From Hypomyces perniciosus (taxonomy: Eukaryota > Ascomycota > Sordariomycetes > Hypocreales > Hypocreaceae), in the NCBI GenBank assembly GCA_008477525.1, contig SPDT01000007.1, forward strand, positions 1,984,001 through 2,048,000: DNA of 64,000 nt, read 5' to 3'. This document shows positions 21,201 through 34,413 of the stretch, piece by piece. A model generated the notes under the pieces. That model was not told the DNA's origin. It did no database searches and worked only from the letters and a program-made list of their open reading frames with translations. Both the position numbers and the translations under genes were made by a program. Each line of letters begins with the position of its first letter. Position 1 is the first letter of the stretch.

Positions 21201-23536
21201 CTAGCCGCCTCCAAAGCCCGAGAACCGATCGCCCATCCCGTTGAAGTTGGCTTGGTAGAGCGTGTCTCCCCAAGTTGAGAGACTAGGCTGTGGTGTTAAC
21301 TCTCCTGGAGCCGGAAACTGATCGGACATAGGAAAGTTGATATCCACATCATTATGATAGACAACTCCATTATTCCAAGCTTGAACATTGGTAGGGTCCA
21401 TTGATATGACGTTGAGGTTTAATGACGGGATGGACGACAAATGACCCGTGAGATTCGGGTCAAACATGGTAGTCGTTGCGGGTGTCTCTGCCGGGGTGGT
21501 TACCGGAAGGCCCTCCCTCATTGCATCAGGTGCGAGATTACTGCCTCGTCTTCGTGGACCACCCTTGACAACAGTTCTCACGCTATCCCTGGGCCCTAGA
21601 CCTGAATTTCTGATGCTGCCGCTCTCTTCAGAGCATTCATCCATCAAACCCACGCCAGAATCGGGTCTGGGAAGGATTTCCCTCCCCTTCCTTGGCACCA
21701 AGCTCTGAAAACTCTGGACTCTTGATGGCTCGTTTTTCTTGTTGCTCCGATTGGCGTAGGGCATGTTCTGCGCAGCTGCGATGCAGCGCTCCACAGCCTC
21801 AAAGAAGCATTGCTGGAATTTGTTGGACAGTGTCTCTAACGTTGCCGGGTTGGAGATTTTGTCGCGGAGAGAAGCTTGTAGAGTCTCAAATGAAGTCAGG
21901 TAGTGGGTGGAAAGCTCAAAGTGCTCAATCACAGGAGTGAAGTCTGCTCGGGTTAGTACTATATTCAGAGAGTTCATACGGGGAGTCGGATTATCTTACG
22001 GTATCGTTGGATCTGGTTATCCTCATCATCTGGGAAAAGGATATTCCAAATCTCCTTCCATTGAGCCTCGGGGGATGCACCACTGACTCTCTTACGGGAC
22101 AGGAGCTTGTTGGATGTTGTTCCATCAACACCAGACTCGGGATCGTTGTCTGAGATGTCACACATCTGCTCCTTAGGCAGACGCTGGTGGTCTCGAAGCT
22201 CCTTTCGCGTACGGAAGTCACGATTGCACCTATCGCAGACGAAAGCAGAAGGATCATCTCTCTTGTGCTGCTTGATTATATGTTGTCTATGCTGTTGTGA
22301 GCAACATTCTTGGCACACAGCTGCCATAGAGTTGGGGTATGAGCTCACCTTAGTTCAGCGAACTTGGGAAAGTATGTCATGGCACAGCTGTGATGATCCC
22401 TGACATTGAATCGTTGCGGGTTCCTCTTTCTGAAGGGGCAGCTTAGGCGTAGATTCTCGTCATCCCTGGGGTTTGGCCTCGGCCGCTTTGTAGGCATAAA
22501 TCCTGAGCCCTCGCCATCGCTGAATTCTCCTTCATCGTCGTCGCCTCTTACATGTTTCTTCCTCTTGCCACCGCCTTGCGATCCGCCTCCGCTACCACCC
22601 TGAGACGGGGTTGAGGAAGAGCTCGAGGTCGACATGACTTGGGTCAGTTCGGCGTCTGATGGCGCGACCCAAATACAATTTCCGACGTCACCAACAAATT
22701 TGCACACCAGGTTTCGCAGCGCCGGTGTAGTCTTTGATGTCTCGTGAAGGTCTACTCCGTACACTAGCTGGAGCGTGTAATCCAGGATTGCCTCGGCATC
22801 CTCTGGTGAAAAGTCGTCAGACGCTGTAGAGGACGTCTCCCATTTAAGGGCTGCAGCAGGCTCGCAGGCGGACTCTAGCTGAGGCCACTCGTGAGAATCA
22901 CTGGGCGTGAGGTCGTCGTCTTCCTTTACAAGGAGCGCCTCGGTGGAAGGGCTGGTAGGAGAGTGTGAGAAAGCACAAGATTACAAGGCCAGGGCATCGC
23001 GGACTGGCGACTCACCTCACGCGCGGCGTGATGCGTTCATTGTCAATATTGGGCACGGGAGTAACGACGTGTATGTCTGCTATTTTCGCACTGAGGTCTG
23101 GATATCCCACAACAATTGCGCCGTCATCTTCGTCGTTAACATATGTTGAACAAGTGCCGTTGGATGGCCTATGGCGATGGAGGACCCGTTTAGATAGATG
23201 TAACGCATCACTAGCTTGCGTAGAGAAGCTCTCGCTGATGTCGCTAGTGTATGTACTGATTGGGCTTGCAAGTGTTGAATGCGAGTAGCTTGTTGCCGAG
23301 TCCGGGACGTTGGCTGAGGATATGCTGCTCCTTGTCGACGCAGTTCGCGATCGCTGGCAAAGGGAGCTGGGTATGAAATGGAGGCTCTCTGGGAAGCGCC
23401 TACGTTGACTGAGAGGGGAAACGATCTTGTCGTTGAGCGAATCCTTATGTCGCGAGTCTCGCCTCGGATGGAAAGGAAGACGACTGACGCTGAGGCCCAA
23501 TTCGCGAATGCCCTGCTCGAAGGGATAATCGGCCAT
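21201..23536 (-). CDS. C2H2-type zinc-finger transcriptional regulator, 717 aa
   Basis: Four exons: 23536..23016, 22951..22349, 22286..22000 and 21943..21201. Introns are 64, 62, 56 bp, the last with a canonical TACTAAC branch, and all phases match. The Ser/Pro-rich N-terminus is disordered, followed by an acidic/Gln patch (ASDDFSPEDAEAILDY) and a Ser/Gly-rich linker with KRKKH and PTKRPRPN basic clusters. A zinc-finger region follows: LSCPFRKRNPQRFNVRDHHSC, then FAELRQHIIKQHKR and VCDRCNRDFRTRKELRDHQR. This is the fungal C2H2 arrangement that spans an intron. The C-terminus contains a PRRRGS stretch and an unstructured Asn/Pro-rich end. DNA-binding specificity is unknown. It is convergent with the Pth11-like gene. 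A copy of the TACTCCGTA motif falls inside exon 2, the only coding copy found. Confidence 0.85.
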
Positions 23537-25041
23537 CGGGCCTTTGAAGATGGGGATGACGTCGATTGAACAAAGGCCAGGCGCCGTGAAGCTGTAGGGT
23601 GAGATTGAGCCAACGCAAACTGTCAAGTAACTAACAAAAAAAGTGCAACTAGTTTAAAGTAAACATAAATCAACAAGGCTTAAGCATTCATATTGAAGAA
23701 CCGGACTATCATTTGGTGGAAGGATGAGAGAGGAGGAGGAAGAGCTGAAGAGGCCTCTTAGGACAAAGTACTCCGTAGAGCCTCGCCGAAACCACTTAGT
23801 AACCTTGGATTGAAGGGAACCAGAGAGAGCCTTTGCGGCTCTTACGAAACACATTTACTCCCCAACTTGCCTTTTCTGTCTCAGCGCCTCTTCGGCGCGC
23901 CAGGGGTCAGTAGGTAGGACAGCAGGAAGTATTAGTACTATAGTAGTAGTACTAGGACCTCAACGAGGAATCCCTCGGGCTCTGATTCGCTCATGGTGAT
24001 CGTTGTTGCATGGGGAGCGTTGCTGACACAGGCAGACACGATCTGTGAAGGCAGCCTTATGGTTCGCATCTCTTGACGAGTGTTGACTGGCTGGCCCCGA
24101 CTATCGATGTATGTGATAGGTGCATCATGTATGATTTGCGTGCAGGACGTGTGTAATCGACGAATGCGCAAAGATTATAAAACAAATGGCCGCATCCTCC
24201 GCCACGTCTCCTTCATGGCGGCTACCATTGAAGTGATTCCCATGATAAAGTCGCATTTATCTTTAATTGAGCTCAAATTTGAATGTCCTCCCTCCCTCTG
24301 GCTACTGCGAATGCCTTGAGCGGCAACTGTTGGTGTTTCCAGAGCAGCACAGCAAAATCTACCAAGTATATAATAGTAGTCACTATCTCACTTGAGAAGT
24401 CGTAAAGAAAAAAAAGATCCATATTTCCGTTCAGAGCATGTTTTTATTGAAGATCCAGATCGAGATAATCCATGGCTTCTTGTGAGAGGAGCGCCACCTC
24501 CAATAGCCAGCCTAACAACACTGGCTCAGCCCCAAACTACGCCCCCAAGGCTGCCTACAGGTGCAGCCACAACCCCCTAATCCCGCTATAACACGAGGAT
24601 CAATGGGCAGTGTCCGCTGACCATACTCGTCCAGTAACAGCACAGCCCACCAGTATTATCCATCACTAATGCTGTCAATATTCGTTCATGATAGGAGCAA
24701 CCTGCCTGATCGTCTTGTGGCCATTGGCTACCAGTGTTCTTTGGGGAATAGCTCCGATTCTTCTCGCAATGACCCGATATCTGTCGAACTTGAACAAATG
24801 TTGCAACAAGCGTCGAGAAACCAGACGTGAGGCGGGTTTGGCCAGCGCTGCACATACCATCTATATATGTAATGCTCTATGATGATAATGAGGGATGATG
24901 GGATGATGGAGCTTGGAAAGTCTGCCGAAGCTGGTGCCCTTTCCTTGTACGGTTGACTCGATATTAGATGAACAATCCAAGTCTTGGTAATTGGGGTATC
25001 ATTATTAAGTCCTCATCTGTCTCTACATAAAGTCCGCATAG
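23537..25041. other. Intergenic region without supportable gene
   Basis: 1.5 kb upstream of the C2H2 gene and downstream of Rtf2. It contains TACTCCGTA at 23769-23777 and a TAG/TAC trinucleotide-like run near 23934-23955. Open frames around 24400-24880 lack splice support or family resemblance. Confidence 0.5.
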
Positions 25042-25863
25042 TCAGCCCTTAGCCACCTCACTTCTCCTTGACAATGCCCCCTGGGCCAATTTCCTCCGCT
25101 TGTTCCCCTCGTCTTGCTCTGATAAGACGCGGGCAGTTATAGTTGCTGCAAATGAATTGTTTATCCCGCTTATTCGAGAATCCGTATCCTTCTTTGGGCG
25201 ACTTCTTGACTCGCTTTTTGCTGGCTTATCATTCTTTTCTGCATCCTCCTCCTCCCTAATTTCACCGCCTTTACGCTTCTTTTTCTTCTCAGATTTGTCT
25301 TTCTTGAGTGTGTGGGTTAGACCGCTCGCTCGTAGATCGTCGACTCGCTTCTGTAGCCTTTCCAACTCCTTCTCGACTGTTGGAAGTATGGCTATGACGT
25401 TGCCCTGAGTGAAGGCCTCCCCGCACTCTGGGCAGGCCTTTTCCTTAATCTCTGCGAGGGCAATCTCCGCAAAGACATGGCCGCACGGGATCAAGTACAC
25501 TGCTTTCGTTGCTGGTCCAATCTCCTTCATAGAGATTGGGCAAGCCCATTTATCGCCGCTCTTCGAGAATTTCAGTTTCGCCACATCGCGGAGAGATCGA
25601 ATGCCCAATGTCGCTGGGGTCTCTTCGGTGGGATCATCAGACGGCATTAGTCCTTTGAGGATAGCCTCATAGCTGTATAATCTCCCCCGCCAATCTGAGA
25701 CGACTGCGTCCAAGTCAAGAGGCGTATCGCTGAAGGCGCAATGTGTCCAGGCATGGCTGAGGGATTCCAGCGCGGTTGCCTTCAATTCGGAAACGGTCGG
25801 TGTGCGCGCAGCATTTTTGACGAGCTCGCTGCGTTTAGGGATGGAGCCACCGTCGTTTCCCAT
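25042..25863 (-). CDS. rtf2: Replication termination factor 2 (Rtf2)
   Basis: Single exon, 273 aa. The N-terminus MGNDGGSIPKRSELVKNAAR and the following VVSDWRGRLYSYEAILKGL are hallmarks of the Rtf2 family. A RING-like, partially degenerate zinc module spans about residues 108-160: WACPISMKEIG, YLIPCGHVFAE and KACPECGEAFTQGNVIAILP. The C-terminal ~100 residues are Lys/Glu-rich and disordered (KKDKSEKKKKRKGGE), consistent with nuclear localisation. S. pombe Rtf2 stabilises paused replication forks at the mating-type barrier and also affects splicing; the human and Arabidopsis proteins associate with the spliceosome. It is transcribed divergently from TOR across about 0.6 kb. The start Met is conserved in position with relatives. 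Confidence 0.93.
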   Translation of the reverse strand: MGNDGGSIPKRSELVKNAARTPTVSELKATALESLSHAWTHCAFSDTPLDLDAVVSDWRGRLYSYEAILKGLMPSDDPTEETPATLGIRSLRDVAKLKFSKSGDKWACPISMKEIGPATKAVYLIPCGHVFAEIALAEIKEKACPECGEAFTQGNVIAILPTVEKELERLQKRVDDLRASGLTHTLKKDKSEKKKKRKGGEIREEEDAEKNDKPAKSESRSRPKKDTDSRISGINNSFAATITARVLSEQDEGNKRRKLAQGALSRRSEVAKG

Positions 25864-26457
25864 CGTAGTCTGTTCGTTCGTTGATAGGGTTGCTGTGGGA
25901 TGCTGTATGATTTATGATTTGATGTATGCTGTATGATCACTAGACGGTGCTTTAGGGAGAGTCGAACGGAAGAAATTCCGATGCATGCCGAAGGTACAAA
26001 GTTTATCGATAATAGCTTTCTGTCGCTCATGTGCCACCCAGTGCTAGAAATCGAGTATGCGCACTATATAATCGCACTGTTGTACAATTATACGGTGTAG
26101 ACACAGTGTGCGCTGACGCGCATCTCGACCTATGAGGTTGTTAATCTTACCTTTGTGCTACCCAACCTACACTCCGACCACTACTCAGCGTCAAGGCAGC
26201 ATCATGCCAACGTGACCTTGGTTTGCCAACTAGGCACTCCTTCGAGTGCGGTATTACCTTCGTCTTTCTATCTATAGAAAGGTTCTTTTGAGACTCTTCC
26301 AGACGGATACACACGAATTCCACCCACGATCATCACGAGCGGGCGCGCCAACTGCCATTTCGTCGCCACCCCGACATTGAATCCCCGTACGAGGAACAAC
26401 GGCACGAATTGGTACATGCAGCGGTCCTGCTGAGCTGGTGGCTGCTTGCTGGGGAAG
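25864..26457. promoter_or_regulatory. Divergent promoter region between rtf2 and tor
   Basis: 594 bp separate the two start codons and presumably contain both promoters and leaders. No clear TATA box is visible, as expected for housekeeping genes. A five-codon upstream ORF precedes the TOR start (separate entry). A GGGCGCGCC GC-rich segment lies at about 26341-26349. Confidence 0.55.
26416..26433 (+). promoter_or_regulatory. Short upstream ORF in the TOR leader
   Basis: ATG CAG CGG TCC TGC TGA (MQRSC) ends 24 nt before the TOR ATG at 26458 with no intervening splice acceptor obvious. If the mRNA starts upstream of 26416, scanning ribosomes would meet it first. Regulatory effect is inference. 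Confidence 0.4.
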
Positions 26458-29400
26458 ATGGCGACGACGCAGTCCCAGGCACAGACAGTCGCCTTGGAGA
26501 GGCTTGACTACATCACGAGAGGTCTGCGGTCAAGGTAAGCATGCGACTGACTGGTGGGGGAGCCGAGAGATGCCATCTAACTGTCGACCAGAGCGAGCGA
26601 TGATGTGCGGAAGCGGTCTGCAATCCAGCTTCGAGAACTTGTGGCTGTGTGCCATCGAGGTATGATAGAAACCATGCCCACATCTGCGGGGCATCGCCAA
26701 CTGACAGTGTGATAGATCTGAGCCCCGAGCAATTCCTTTCCTTCTACAATGTCGTCAATAACAAGATCACACAACTCATCACCCATGGCAGCGATTCAGC
26801 AGAGCGACTGGGTGGCATCTACGCCCTCGATTCCCTCGTCGACTTCGATGGCGTGGACGTGGCAGCCAAATACACCCGCTTCACCCAAAACCTCAAGACA
26901 ATTCTGCGAGGCAAGGATATCATGCCGATGCGACATGCTGCCATGGCGTTGGGAAAGCTCTGCCGTCCTGGAGGCGCCATGATCTCTGAGCTGGTTGACT
27001 CAGAAGTCAACACAGCACTTGAATGGCTCCAAAACGATAGGGTGGAGGAGCGCCGATACAGCGCAGTTCTTGTCCTTCGCGAGCTCGCACGAAATGCACC
27101 AACTCTCATGTATCAGTACATCCCGACCATTTTCGACTGGATCTGGGTTGGTCTTCGGGACCCACGACAGCTCATTCGTGAAACATCAGCCGAGACCGTT
27201 AGCGCCTGTTTCCGCATTATTCGTGAGCGAGACCAGGAGATGAAGCAAATATGGATGAGCAAAATCTATAATGAGGCTAGACAGGGGCTTAAGATCAACA
27301 CTGTCGAGTCTATCCATGCGTCTTTGCTCGTCTTGAAGGAGCTGTTGGAGCAGGGAGGCATGTATATGCAAGAGCATTACCAGGAAGCTTGTGAGATTGT
27401 CTTCAAACACAAGGATAATCGCGACCCCACCACCAGAAAGACGGTGGTACTCCTGATACCGGACCTGGCAAGCTACTCCCCAGCTGATTTTGCCCAGTCC
27501 TGGCTTCACAAGTTCATGGTGTACCTATCTGGCATGCTGAAGAAAGACAAGGAGCGTAACGATGCTTTCCTTGCCATTGGAAATATTGCCAACTCGGTCA
27601 AGAGTGCAATTGCCCCATACCTCGATGGCGTCTTGATCTACGTCAGAGAAGGTCTCAGCATCCAGTCCCGTAAGAGGGGTTCTGTAGACCCAGTCTTCGA
27701 CTGCATCAGCCGCCTCGCCGTGGCTGTTGGACAAACACTGAGCAAATACATGGAAGCGTTGCTTGATCCTATATTTGCTTGCGATTTGACTCCCAAGTTG
27801 ACACAAGCCCTGGTCGATATGGCCTTTTATATCCCTCCGGTTAAACCCACCATCCAGGAAAGACTGCTTGATATGCTCAGTGTCGTTCTGTGTGGTGAAT
27901 CGTTTAAGCCCCTTGGTGCACCACAACCAAATACCCTGAGCTCTGTGCCCACCATTCCGAAGGATGCCAAGGACCCTCAAGCATATGAAAACCGCAAGAC
28001 AGAGATAAAGCTCGCACTGAACACTCTTGGAAGCTTCGATTTCTCGGGACATGTTCTCAATGAATTTGTCCGCGACGTAGCTATCAAATACGTCGAGGAT
28101 GAAGACCCAGAAATCAGAGAAGCAGCGGCACTCACTTGCTGCCAGCTTTACGTCCGCGATCCGATCGTCAACCAAACCAGTTACCATGCCCTTCAAGTTG
28201 TTGGGGACGTGATCGAGAAGCTCCTCACCGTGGGAGTTTCAGACCCCGAGCCAAATATCCGAAGAACCGTACTTGCTGCCCTCGATGAGCGGTTTGACAG
28301 GCACCTGGCGAAGGCTGAAAACATCCGTATCCTCTTCTTTGCTCTGAACGATGAAATCTTTTCCATCAGAGAAGTTGCAATCTCCATCATTGGCCGCCTT
28401 GCCAGGTTCAACCCAGCCTATGTTATCCCTTCTCTACGGAAGACACTCATCCAGATGCTCACTGAGCTCGAGTTTTCCGATGTGGCACGAAACAAAGAGG
28501 AGAGCGCCAAGCTTCTCAGCTTGTTGGTTCAAAATGCTCAGTCTCTGATCAAGCCTTACGTTGAGCCAATGATATCGGTCCTGCTCCCCAAAGCCAACGA
28601 TCCCAGCCCAACTGTTGCTGCCACTATCTTGAAGGCCATTGGCGAGCTCGCTACAGTTGGTGGCGAAGATATGCTGCCTTACAAGGACCGGCTCATGCCG
28701 CTCATTATAGATGCTTTACAGGATCAGAGCTCAAACATGAAGCGAGAGGCAGCTCTCCATTCCCTCGGTCAACTGGCCAGCAATTCTGGATACGTCATCC
28801 AGCCTTATCTAGACTATCCACAACTGTTGGAAATTCTTCAAGGAATTATCAGAACAGAAGATCAGAGAGGCCCTTTGAGACAGGAAACGATCAAATTGAT
28901 GGGCATTCTTGGTGCCCTAGATCCATATAAGCACCAGGTATGCAATTTGCCGATACAAGTTCCCTCCTAGGATTCATACCTTTATTCACGTTGACGTACG
29001 AATTTGCTAATCATTGAGAACAGCAAGTTGAAGAGAAAACGCCAGAAGTACAGCGACGCGTAGATTCGAACCAGTTGACTGATATATCATTGATGATGAC
29101 GGGTTTGACGCCCTCTAATAAAGAGTACTTCCCGACAGTCGTGATTAACGCTCTCCTCCAAATTCTTAAGGACCATTCCTTGGCTCAGCATCATGCCGCC
29201 GTTATTGAAGCTATTATGAATATCTTCAGAACTCTTGGCCTAGAATGCGTGTCGTTTCTGGATAGAATTGTTCCTGCATTTTTACTCGTTATTCGATCCT
29301 GTCCACCGACCAGGTTGGAGTCCTATTTCAATCAGTTGGCAACTCTGGTGAGCATTGTGCGACAGCATATTAGGAATTATCTCCCAGAGATTGTCGAGAT

Positions 29401-32400
29401 TCTCCAGGAATACTGGCACAAGTCCACATCCCTACAAATCACGATCCTGTCGCTTGTTGAGGCTATTTCACGGTCTCTAGAGGGAGAATTCAAGATCTAC
29501 TTGGCGGGACTTCTCCCCCTCATGCTTGGTGTTCTCGATAAGGACGTGAGCATCAAGAGAACCCCATCTGAGAAGGTCCTGCATGCTTTTCTGGTATTTG
29601 GCGCTAGTGCTGAGGAGTATATGCACCTCATTATCCCTGTCATTGTTAGAACCTTTGAAAAACAGGGACAGCCCGCCTTCATCAGAAAGCAAGCGATTGA
29701 CAGCATTGGGAAGATTTCTCGACAGGTCAATCTCAATGACTTTGCGGCCAAAATCATTCACCCTCTAACAAGAGTGCTCGACATGGGTGACTCTTCTCTG
29801 AGACTGGCAGCACTGGACACGCTCTGTACTTTGGTGCAGCAACTCGGGAAGGACTATCTCCACTTCATGGGAACTGTGAATAAAGTCATTAATCAGCATC
29901 AAATACAACATCAGAACTATGAGCTGCTTGTGAGCAAGCTTCAGAAAGGAGAGGTTCTGCCCCAGGATCTAACCTCTGACCCCCGACTTCTGGATATTGG
30001 AGATGAAACCCCGTTTGCCGATCTCGGAACGAAGAAGTTGGAAATGAATGCAATTCACCTGAAGGCTGCCTGGGATACAAAGGGAAAATCAACAAAGGAG
30101 GATTGGCAGGAGTGGCTGCGGCGCTTCAGCACCACGCTCTTGACAGAGTCGCCTAACCACGCTCTGCGAGCATGTGCTAGTCTTGCCAGTGTCTATCTGC
30201 CCCTTGCTCGAGAATTATTCAACTCTGCATTCGTGTCGTGCTGGAGTGAGATGTACGACCAGTTCCAAGATGAGCTCATCCTAAACATCGAAAGTGCCAT
30301 CAAGTCAGAGAATGTTCCCCCGGATTTGCTCGGTCTTCTGTTAAATCTGGCCGAGTTCATGGAGCACGATGACAAGGCATTGCCTATCGATATCCGCGTC
30401 CTTGGTCGGGAAGCTGCCCGTTGCCATGCTTACGCCAAGGCCCTGCATTACAAGGAGCTGGAATTCTTGCAAGATCAAAGTAGTGGTGCGGTTGAAGCTC
30501 TGATTGTCATCAATAACCAACTTCAGCAATCCGATGCGGCCATCGGTATTTTGCGGAAAGCTCAGCTGTATAAGGAAGGCATTCAGCTCCGCGAAACCTG
30601 GTTCGAAAAGTTGGAGAGGTGGGAAGAAGCATTGGCTTCGTACAACAAGCGCGAGCGAGAAGTTCCTGCTGATCAACCCATTCCCGTCGATATTGTAATG
30701 GGTAAAATGCGATGTCTTCACGCCCTTGGTGAATGGGATGCCCTGGCCAGCTTGACTGGTAGCACTTGGGCCAACTCAGCGCCCGAAGTCCAAAGAATGA
30801 TCGCTCCGCTTGCTACGGCAGCTGCATGGGGTCTCGGCAAGTGGGATTCCATGGACAATTACCTCTCCTCACTGAAGAGATACTCCCCCGACAGATCGTT
30901 CTTTGGTGCAATTTTGGCACTTCACAGGAACCAATTCAGGGAGGCCATTGCTTGCGTCGAGCAGGCCCGTGAAGGCCTGGACACTGAACTCAGTGCCCTC
31001 GTCAGCGAATCCTACAACCGGGCCTACCAAGTTGTCGTCCGAGTCCAGATGCTTGCAGAACTGGAGGAGCTTATTGTTTACAAGCAGTGCGACGAGAAGA
31101 AACAGGCCACGATGCGCAAGACCTGGGAAACTAGGTTGCAGGGATGCGAACGCAATGTCGAGGTATGGCATCGCCTGCTGCGGTTACGAGCACTCGTAAT
31201 CTCTCCGGCAGAGAATATGCGCATGTGGATCAAATTTGCCAATCTCTGTCGGAAGTCTGGCCGCATGGGGTTGGCTGAGAAGTCGCTGAAGCAACTTATT
31301 GGGGCTGACGCACCTCTCGATACCATGATCCCATACTGGAATGACAGCATGGTCGAGAGACAGATGGTGGTACAACCACGTAACGTACCCCCTGCTCAGG
31401 TTATCTATGCAATGCTCAAATACCAATGGGAACTTGGTCAACAACCTGCCCTACGAACCTCAGGTATCGCCGAAAGAACACTTTACTGTCTTCAGAGGTT
31501 CACTAATGACTCGGCTCACCGCTTGGATGTCGCAAAGGCTCATCTCAGTGCCCAGGCGGGTAGCGATATGAACTTGACAATCGAGTACGGCTTCCAGAAC
31601 CAAGTTGATCCATCATTGATGAGCCCGCAGACACAGCGAGCCCTTGTTGACCAGACGGTGTTGTTGGCTAAATGTTATTTGCGGCAAGGCGAATGGCAGA
31701 TTGCCCTCAATAAGGATGATTGGCAATACACCAAGGTACAGGATATCTTGACTTCGTACTCTCAAGCTACCAAGTACAATCCTCGCTGGTACAAAGCATG
31801 GCATGCCTGGGCTCTGGCCAACTTTGAGATTGTGCAGACCCTGACTGCTAGAGGCGAAGGTCAACTATCCAGAGCAGACCAAACTATGATCATTGAACAC
31901 GTTGTACCGGCCATCCAAGGCTTCTTCAAATCAATCGCGCTGTCGGCGGGCAGCTCTCTCCAAGACACTCTTCGCCTGCTGACATTGTGGTTCACACATG
32001 GAGGAAACTCGGAAGTCAACACAGCTGTCACCGAAGGCTTCGCCAATGTTAGCATTGATACTTGGCTTGAAGTTATTCCTCAACTGATTGCTAGAATCAA
32101 TCAGCCGAACAAGCGTGTGCAACAATCTGTGCACAATCTCCTTGCTGATGTCGGCCGAGCACACCCGCAGGCCTTGGTCTATCCTCTTACAGTTGCCATG
32201 AAATCATGGCAGAATAGTCGACGATCGAGATCTGCCGCACAGATCATGGACAGCATGCGACAGCATAGCTCTAACCTTGTTGCTCAAGCCGATACCGTTA
32301 GCCATGAACTCATTCGCGTGGCAGTGCTCTGGCATGAGCTTTGGCATGAAGGCTTGGAAGAAGCTTCACGACTCTACTTTGGCGACCACAATATCGAGGG

Positions 32401-34022
32401 GATGTTTGCGACACTAGAGCCTCTTCATGAGCTGCTTGAACGAGGACCCGAGACACTACGCGAGATATCATTTGCCCAAGCGTTCGGAAGAGATTTGAAG
32501 GAGGCCCAGGACTGGTGCCACCAATACGAGACAAGCAGGGATGTGAACGACTTGAACCAAGCCTGGGATCTTTATTACCAAGTGTTCCGCAGGATTACGA
32601 GACAGCTGCCACAGGTTACGAGCCTAGAGCTTACTTACTGCTCTCCCAAGTTGCTCAACGCCAAGAACCTCGACCTTGCTGTTCCCGGAACATACAAGAG
32701 CGGACAGTCAATTGTTAGGATAATGTCCTTCGATTCGACATTCAGCGTTATCAATTCTAAGCAGCGGCCTCGAAAACTCAATGCTAATGGCAGTGATGGT
32801 GTTTCGTATGCATTTTTGCTCAAAGGACACGAAGATATCCGTCAAGACGAGCGTGTTATGCAGCTCTTCGGTCTCTGCAATACGCTGCTCGCAAATGATT
32901 CTGAATGTTATAAGCGCCATCTCAATATTCAGCGCTACCCTGCTATCCCACTATCGCAGAATTCTGGTCTATTGGGTTGGGTTCCAAACAGTGACACTCT
33001 GCATGTTCTTATTCGGGAGTATCGTGAGAGCCGCAAGATCCTGCTCAATATCGAGCACCGAATAATGCTTCAGATGGCGCCTGATTATGATAATCTCACA
33101 CTCATGCAAAAGGTTGAAGTGTTTGGATATGCACTCGACAACACAACCGGTCAGGATCTTTACCGGGTTCTCTGGCTGAAATCCAAATCGTCTGAAGCGT
33201 GGCTTGAGAGACGAACCAACTATACTCGTTCGCTAGGTGTTATGTCCATGGTGGGTTATATTCTGGGTCTGGGCGATCGACATCCTTCCAACCTTATGCT
33301 TGATCGCATCACCGGCAAGATCATTCATATTGATTTCGGCGACTGCTTCGAAGTCGCCATGAAGCGTGAAAAATACCCCGAGCGAGTGCCATTCCGACTT
33401 ACCCGAATGTTGACCTATGCTATGGAGGTCAGTAACATCGAAGGAAGCTTCAGGATTACATGCGAACATGTGATGCGGGTCCTTCGAGAGAATAAGGAGA
33501 GTGTCATGGCAGTGTTGGAAGCGGTAAGACAGATAATCCCCCCACATATAAAGCAGTACATAGCTGACCGTGTTGCAGTTCATTCATGATCCTCTTCTCA
33601 CTTGGCGTCTTACCAACGCCGCTTCTCCAGCTGGCCCTAACTTCCGGTCAGAGCGTGAAGTTGCTCTGGCCGGTCCCAACGCTGCACGGGTCCGACGACA
33701 GTCCATCCTGGATGCCGATGTAGCTCCTTCTGAGCTATTAGCTAAAGCCGAGCCTTCAGCACCGCCAATGGCCCGAAACAGGGCCCGTACAAACAGTTCA
33801 GCGGCCCCTGATGGCACCCTGGTTAACGGCGCGCAAGAGACTGAGAGCCAGAACGCCAGAGCCCTTGAGGTGCTCGACAGAGTTTCACAGAAGCTGACGG
33901 GTCGCGACTTCAAGCCTAATGAGGAGTTGGATGTCATCAGCCAAGTGAACAAGCTCATCATCGAGGCTACGAGACTGGAGAATTTGTGCCAGCACTATAT
34001 TGGATGGTGTAGCTTCTGGTAA
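26458..34022 (+). CDS. tor: TOR serine/threonine kinase (PIKK family)
   Basis: Five exons: 26458..26534, 26592..26659, 26716..28937, 29024..33523 and 33579..34022. Introns are 57, 56, 86, 55 bp, all in phase, giving 2436 aa, the normal TOR length. The N-terminus [19 protein letters not shown] leads into HEAT repeats over the first ~1200 residues, followed by the FAT domain. The FRB has [20 protein letters not shown] with the conserved rapamycin-sensitivity Ser at about 1904, and [16 protein letters not shown]. The kinase domain has [15 protein letters not shown], the catalytic [11 protein letters not shown] (Asp ~2207) and HIDFGDCFE (DFG at ~2226). The protein ends in an intact FATC terminus ([12 protein letters not shown]). 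Role: catalytic core of TORC1/TORC2, coupling nutrients to growth and autophagy. The retained Ser predicts rapamycin-FKBP12 sensitivity. Confidence 0.97.
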
Positions 34023-34413
34023 TGGCCGGGAGATGAAAGCCCGGTTCAACAAGGAAGGATTAGTGTGGTTCCGAATCACTTCTCACACGTAGGGGTGATT
34101 AAACAATTTAAGAGGGGCAGAGTCTCAGTCAGTAGACGTGTGTTCTGTTTCTGGTTTTACGTCTTGTTTCTTTGTTGGGAGTTGGGCAGGGCGGTGGTTT
34201 TGGCTATGGCACTCTTGCACTGCCAGCTGGGGAATGTAATTCTAATTTCACAGCGAGTGGCGGGTGCCAGTGTCTCGCAATGAATGGATGAACCGTGAGT
34301 TTATTACTATGCTTTGTTTGCATGTGTCCGGTCCATCTTTTTTTCGTTTTAGAGAACTTGGTTTGGAACTTGATCCGATATCTCAAGACTGTCGTGGGAT
34401 GTATGCCAACCTA
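34023..34413. other. Convergent 3' flanks of TOR and sugar porter
   Basis: About 390 bp between the convergent ends of TOR (+) and the transporter (-). T-rich tracts fit polyadenylation regions. No gene is seen. Confidence 0.6.

Noticed and set aside
16936..23536. Classical secondary-metabolite gene cluster
   Set aside because: A methyltransferase and a regulator are present, but there is no PKS, NRPS, terpene cyclase, P450 or cluster transporter.
27525..28196. 223-codon open frame antisense to TOR
   Set aside because: Lies entirely inside the TOR HEAT-repeat exon and has no recognisable features.
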